A stretch of 64,000 bases of DNA. Source: Bradyrhizobium jicamae (lineage in GTDB: Bacteria > Pseudomonadota > Alphaproteobacteria > Rhizobiales > Xanthobacteraceae). This document shows, piece after piece, positions 60,530 to 64,000 of the stretch. The number at the start of each line of letters is the position of its first letter. Position 1 is the stretch's first letter. The position numbers were made by a program, and so were the translations under genes. The notes under the pieces were generated by a model, which searched no databases, was not told the DNA's origin, and worked only from the letters and a program-made list of their open reading frames with translations. Location of the stretch: the NCBI RefSeq assembly GCF_001440395.1, contig NZ_LLXZ01000152.1, forward strand, positions 62,423 through 126,422. Direction: 5' to 3'.

Positions 60530-61036
60530 ATGGTTTACTCCTGGGGTTGGATTTTCTAGGCGCGCACGCGTTACCGCCGCCGCTGTTGGCGGCCGAGCAT
60601 TGCGATCGACGATGACGCGAACTTTGAAACGAGGGCCGGCGGTCCTTACGGGGCAGCGCAATTCGGCAGTGACAACATCAGCGCGGGGCCTTCACATGTC
60701 GCGCTGCAGCTTCTCGGCGCCAGCGGCCAGCCGCGCAAGGCGATCGGCAGCGAGGGCCTTGCAGGGGCGCCGTTGTTGATCATGATCGAAGTCATGGGAT
60801 GGGCACCTGGATTGCCTTGGACCGGCACTTCTTCGCCGGTTGGTGAGGTGAAACGCACGGTCAATGAAAGTCCGTACATGAGTGCGGTCGCGACGGTTCG
60901 TCGTCGTGGCGCAATTGCAAGGCATCTCCAGTCCATCGTCCGGCTCCGTACGTCATTGTGTGGACACTGCGATGATTTACCGAACTACATGGTCATCCGC
61001 CCCAGAGCGATTGCCGTACCTGTAGAGCAATTGCTG
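60530..61036. other. 507-base intergenic region between oxidoreductase and AraC regulator genes
   Basis: No gene is supported. Two overlapping leftward frames around 60646-60936 contain peptide-like stretches (TSIMINNGAP in one, LAADRLARLAAGAEKLQRDM in the other) that a one-base shift would join. This may be a decayed small gene. The promoter of the NDH-2-like gene should be here. Confidence 0.4.
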
Positions 61037-61987
61037 CTAACGAATGCGCCGTCGCCAATCGCTCGGCGTTTCACCGGTCAGCTTCCTGAACGCCGCCGCG
61101 AACGCGGTCTGCGAGGAGTAGCCAAGCGCGGCTGCGACCGACACGACCGATGCGTCGGCGTCGCGCAGCATGTTCATGGCCTGCTCGAGCCGGTGCTGGC
61201 GCAGCCAGGCATGCGGCGAAAGCCCGGTGCTTTCCTTGAAGGCGCGGCAGAAATGGAAGCGCGACAGGCCGGCGTCAGAAGCCAGCGCACCGAGCGAGAC
61301 GTCCGCATCGCTGTCCGAGCGCAGGCGTTCGACGGCGCGGCGCAGCACCGTCGGCGAGAGGCCACCGAGGGTGGGCTGGAACGTGGTTGGCGAACCGGTA
61401 TGCGACGCCAACAGGCGCGTGGCAAGAAGATCCGTCAGCTGCTGCCTGAACAGTGCATCCAGGGCCGCGCTACCCTCGAGCGCATCCGCCGCACTCAGGA
61501 GCAATCGGGATGTAATGATGTCGGTATGCCCCGTTCTTTCCAGGAGATCGCCGGGAGCTGACGCGCCGGCTTCAAGGGCAGCACATTCGAGCGTTTTGTG
61601 CGGAAGGTAGAGCTGAACGACGTTGACGGGTCCGGGAATATCCCAACGCGCGCTCGAGCCGGCCGGAATGATCGTCACGACCCCGGAACGCGCCGTTCCA
61701 ATCGCAGCTGATTTCCCGCTGCGCCGTTCGAGCCGCTGTACGCCGGTCGGGTAAGTCATGATGACGTGATCTGTCATGGGCTCGACTACGTCATGCAGGG
61801 CGCCATGTTTCCAGTGAGCAATCGCGCCGTTGGACGGGTCGGAAGCCATGCGGAGCGGTGCGGTCTTGAGCACGCGCGCCATCTCTGCGTCTGCGGCACG
61901 TGGGTCGGCGCGTGGCAGCTCGTTCTGGCGCGCCCCCGGCGCGGCTGGCAGATTTTCCGACGGATCGCGCAAGATTTGCTTGGTCAT
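61037..61987 (-). CDS. AraC family transcriptional regulator
   Basis: This is a 316-residue regulator. The N-terminal part is a cupin-like ligand-binding domain (GVVTIIPAGSSARWDIPGPV). The C-terminal part has the two helix-turn-helix motifs of the family: VSLGALASDAGLSRFHFCRA, then FKESTGLSPHAWLRQHRLEQ and VSVAAALGYSSQTAFAAAFR. The ATG at 61987 is the only good start. It may control the adjacent NDH-2-like and MBL genes, which lie downstream on the same strand, but no operator was identified. Confidence 0.88.
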   Translation of the reverse strand: MTKQILRDPSENLPAAPGARQNELPRADPRAADAEMARVLKTAPLRMASDPSNGAIAHWKHGALHDVVEPMTDHVIMTYPTGVQRLERRSGKSAAIGTARSGVVTIIPAGSSARWDIPGPVNVVQLYLPHKTLECAALEAGASAPGDLLERTGHTDIITSRLLLSAADALEGSAALDALFRQQLTDLLATRLLASHTGSPTTFQPTLGGLSPTVLRRAVERLRSDSDADVSLGALASDAGLSRFHFCRAFKESTGLSPHAWLRQHRLEQAMNMLRDADASVVSVAAALGYSSQTAFAAAFRKLTGETPSDWRRRIR

Positions 61988-62275
61988 CGACTTGTGCTCA
62001 CGTTGTGGCGCCAGGCGTCAGAACCAATGAGGCGCGCCACTGCTGCCTCTGTGCTCGCGATAATGACGGCCAGCGTCGCCAGACGGAATCATGCGGCGAG
62101 TCTGGTCTGGCAGGTTCGGCGGATAGATGGACCTGTACCTTGGGATAGTACCGATAGGAGCGTGTCATCGCGGCCCGGTCGCCTATCATCCGGGGAAGCG
62201 CGGGAGGTAAGCTTTGAGGACACGGTGATGTGCTTCGAGAAGATTGCGCGAGGCCTGAAGGCTCAATGCGTGGGG

Positions 62276-63886
62276 TCAGGCGGGGCAGTCCGAATTAATA
62301 GGGACTGTGAACTGAAACGCCGCACCTTTGGGGACGTTTGCGGCCGCTCGCAATTGTCCACCGTGATCCTCGACGATCGAACGGCAGATGGATAGTCCCA
62401 TTCCCAGGCCGCTCGACTTCGTCGTATAAAATGCCTCGAAGGCTCGCTCGATTGCGTCTTCTGGTAGACCCGGGCCAGAGTCTCGGACCGCAACGAGAAC
62501 ACAGTCAGCTTCAGCCTGGGTGCTGATTAGCAATTCCCGACGGCCGTCGCTCATCTGGCTCATCGCTTCGACTGCGTTTACGATCAAATTCAGCATCACC
62601 TGTTGCATCTGAACCCGACTGCCTTGAATGACAGGTAAACCCTCCGCCAGTTGGGTCCGCACTTGAACGCCGTTTTTCAACGCTTCCCCGCGCGTCAGTC
62701 CGATAACTTCCGAAATGGCTTCATTAATCTCCAAGCGGTCCTTTCGCACGGGCTCCTTCCTGACCAACGCGTGCGTCCGGTCGACAACTTCACTGACGCG
62801 CATGCCGTTCAGCACAGCTCGGTCTATTGCCTTCTTCGCCTTCTCAATGTCTGGCTGCTGGCGAGTGAGGAAGCGCTGAGCGGTTTGGGTATTCAGGAGC
62901 GCGGCCGTGATCGGCTGCTTGACCTCGTGCGCAATAGACGCCGTAAGCTGGCCCAGAGTTGCCAGCCGATTGGCGTGGGCCAATTCCGTCTGCATGTTGC
63001 GGAATCGCCGCTCGCTCTCACGCGCTTCTGTTTCTGCCCGCTTACGCTCGGTTAGATCGAGCACAAAAGCGACACCCTGGCCCTCTGTCCCTTCAAGGTT
63101 CTCGACGCCGATCAACACCGGGACGCGGCCCCCATTCTTCCGGATATACTCCTTTTCATAGGGCTGGACCGCTCGCTTGTTCTTTAGCTCGGATATCGTC
63201 AGCGCATCGCGATCGCGCCATTCAGGGGGCGTCATGTCGACCCAGCTCACTCGACCGGACAGCAGATCGTGTTGATCATACCCAACGATGCGGAGAAACT
63301 CGCTATTGGCATCAAGAATCTGTCCCTCCACATTCCAGGTGACGATGCCGATGATGTTGGCATCGACGAGGCGGCGAATTTTCGCCTCACGTTGCTCAAT
63401 CTCTCGCTGCATGGTTGCAATGGATCTCAAGTCCGCCTGCAACACGTCACGCCACTGCAACAGCAGCCTGAGGTAGAGCTCGCTGTATTCGTTGCTTTTC
63501 CTGTCGAGAACGCAAATCGTTCCAAATATCTCGCCATCGGGCCAGCTGATCGGTACACCGAGGTAAGAGATCATGCCTAGTTTGATGTCAGGGTTTGATT
63601 TCCACGCCTCGTCTTGCAGGGCGTCCGGGACAATCAATGGTCGGCGGGTATTCATTACGGTCTCGCAATAGAGACCTGTATTGAGACACGCGGCCTCGTC
63701 CGGTTCGTAAGGATTTCCCTTGGACTCGCTGGAAACGAAAACTTTGATGTTTGGCGGCTCTACTCTCATGATCAAGGCGGAGGGAACATTCAGAATATCG
63801 GCCAGAAGATCTACGATCTCCTGCCATTTTCGCATGACTTCCGCAGGTACTTGCGTGCTGTTGAGCGTGTCAGTCCACATCGACAC
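62276..63886 (-). CDS. GAF-PAS sensor histidine kinase
   Basis: This 536-residue soluble kinase has an N-terminal GAF domain (about residues 20-165, with LGVPISWPDGEIFGTICVLD). A PAS domain follows (about 170-285, LVDANIIGIVTWNVEGQILD), then HisKA with His320 in ASIAHEVKQPITAALL. The HATPase domain carries NLIVNAVEAMSQMSDG, DSGPGLPEDA and GLGMGLSICRSIVEDHGG. No membrane helix is present, so it senses an intracellular signal. The start is a GTG at 63886, directly after the stop of a receiver-domain gene; an ATG at 63880 is also possible. The two genes are translationally coupled and may form one signalling pathway. Confidence 0.9.
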   Translation of the reverse strand: MSMWTDTLNSTQVPAEVMRKWQEIVDLLADILNVPSALIMRVEPPNIKVFVSSESKGNPYEPDEAACLNTGLYCETVMNTRRPLIVPDALQDEAWKSNPDIKLGMISYLGVPISWPDGEIFGTICVLDRKSNEYSELYLRLLLQWRDVLQADLRSIATMQREIEQREAKIRRLVDANIIGIVTWNVEGQILDANSEFLRIVGYDQHDLLSGRVSWVDMTPPEWRDRDALTISELKNKRAVQPYEKEYIRKNGGRVPVLIGVENLEGTEGQGVAFVLDLTERKRAETEARESERRFRNMQTELAHANRLATLGQLTASIAHEVKQPITAALLNTQTAQRFLTRQQPDIEKAKKAIDRAVLNGMRVSEVVDRTHALVRKEPVRKDRLEINEAISEVIGLTRGEALKNGVQVRTQLAEGLPVIQGSRVQMQQVMLNLIVNAVEAMSQMSDGRRELLISTQAEADCVLVAVRDSGPGLPEDAIERAFEAFYTTKSSGLGMGLSICRSIVEDHGGQLRAAANVPKGAAFQFTVPINSDCPA

Positions 63887-64000
63887 TCATTCCCGTCTCA
63901 GGGCGGACTGCAGATGCCGAAGCAGCGCCTCACTTTCTATCGGTTTGGTCAGGTAGGCGTAGGCGCCGCCTCTCATCGCGTGCGATCGGGTCGCCGGCCT
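63887..64000 (-). CDS. Response regulator receiver domain (partial, N-terminus beyond window)
   Basis: The last 37 codons of a receiver are visible. The sequence includes RGGAYAYLTKPIESEALLRH with the conserved lysine of receiver domains (YLTKP) and ends HLQSALRRE. The stop is immediately followed by the GTG of the histidine kinase gene, so the two are coupled. Only the C-terminal end of a single receiver is seen and no output domain follows. It is therefore likely a stand-alone or C-terminal receiver that accepts phosphate from the kinase. Confidence 0.8.
   Translation of the reverse strand, partial: RPATRSHAMRGGAYAYLTKPIESEALLRHLQSALRRE

Noticed and set aside
60646..60936. Possible small leftward gene with a frameshift (TSIMINNGAP and LAADRLARLAAGAEKLQRDM in adjacent frames)
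   Set aside because: There is no recognised family, no ribosome-binding site and no intact frame; it is only mentioned as a possible remnant.
1..64000. tRNA, rRNA, insertion sequence or prophage genes
   Set aside because: No transposase, integrase or phage structural motif and no tRNA-like cloverleaf was recognised in either strand.

Overview
The window looks like chromosomal DNA of a Bradyrhizobium-type alphaproteobacterium. The evidence is high GC, frequent GTG/TTG starts, a Bradyrhizobium-style intergenic palindrome (28077-28115), paired MmgE/PrpD and carboxymuconolactone decarboxylase genes, 3-hydroxybutyrate metabolism, and many two-component and extracytoplasmic sigma regulators. No rRNA, tRNA, CRISPR array or insertion sequence was recognised. 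Both window edges cut a gene: an MmgE/PrpD gene on the left and a response-regulator receiver on the right.

Layout. (1) 1-5054: two divergent catabolic operons around a palindromic control region (2312-2344), with two MmgE/PrpD proteins, a 3-hydroxyisobutyrate-dehydrogenase-type enzyme, PcaC and a metallo-beta-lactamase-fold hydrolase. (2) 5276-7592: a LuxR/NarL-type response regulator and its histidine kinase. (3) 7795-25274: the most unusual part. Four 24-bp tandem repeats precede a 2,929-residue heme peroxidase fused to RTX repeats. A type I secretion ABC transporter, a second RTX protein with an N-terminal lipobox-like segment, and the HlyD-type adaptor follow. After a gap with a 21-bp tandem repeat come an atypical sigma factor that appears to carry two region-2-like segments and a one-pass membrane protein that may be its anti-sigma factor. 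(4) 25456-30252: small exported cysteine-containing proteins, an exported caspase-like protease and membrane or periplasmic proteins of unknown role. (5) 30582-35717: a GntR-regulated operon for uptake and oxidation of an unknown small polar substrate, with a near-ideal FadR-type operator. (6) 35745-39132: housekeeping or unknown genes (GreA/GreB-like factor, HerA-like ATPase). (7) 39511-51567: a complete heme-acquisition locus: exbB-exbD-tonB, a FecI/FecR pair, a HasR-like receptor with a signalling domain, two tandem HasA-like hemophores, and a dedicated ABC/HlyD exporter. (8) 51640-57304: an operon of acetoacetate decarboxylase, patatin, 3-hydroxybutyrate dehydrogenase and an EmrAB-type efflux pump. 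(9) 57347-64000: an NmrA-like oxidoreductase, a truncated AhpD-family remnant, an MBL hydrolase, an NDH-2-like flavoprotein, an AraC regulator and a sensor kinase/receiver pair.

Two type I secretion modules can be proposed. One would export the peroxidase/RTX pair, whose two substrates end in a similar motif. The other would export the hemophores, with the HasR/FecR/FecI proteins sensing heme and ExbBD-TonB supplying energy. Starts were chosen by ribosome-binding-site position and family fit; many differ from the longest reading frame. All functions are read from motifs and context, without database searches.
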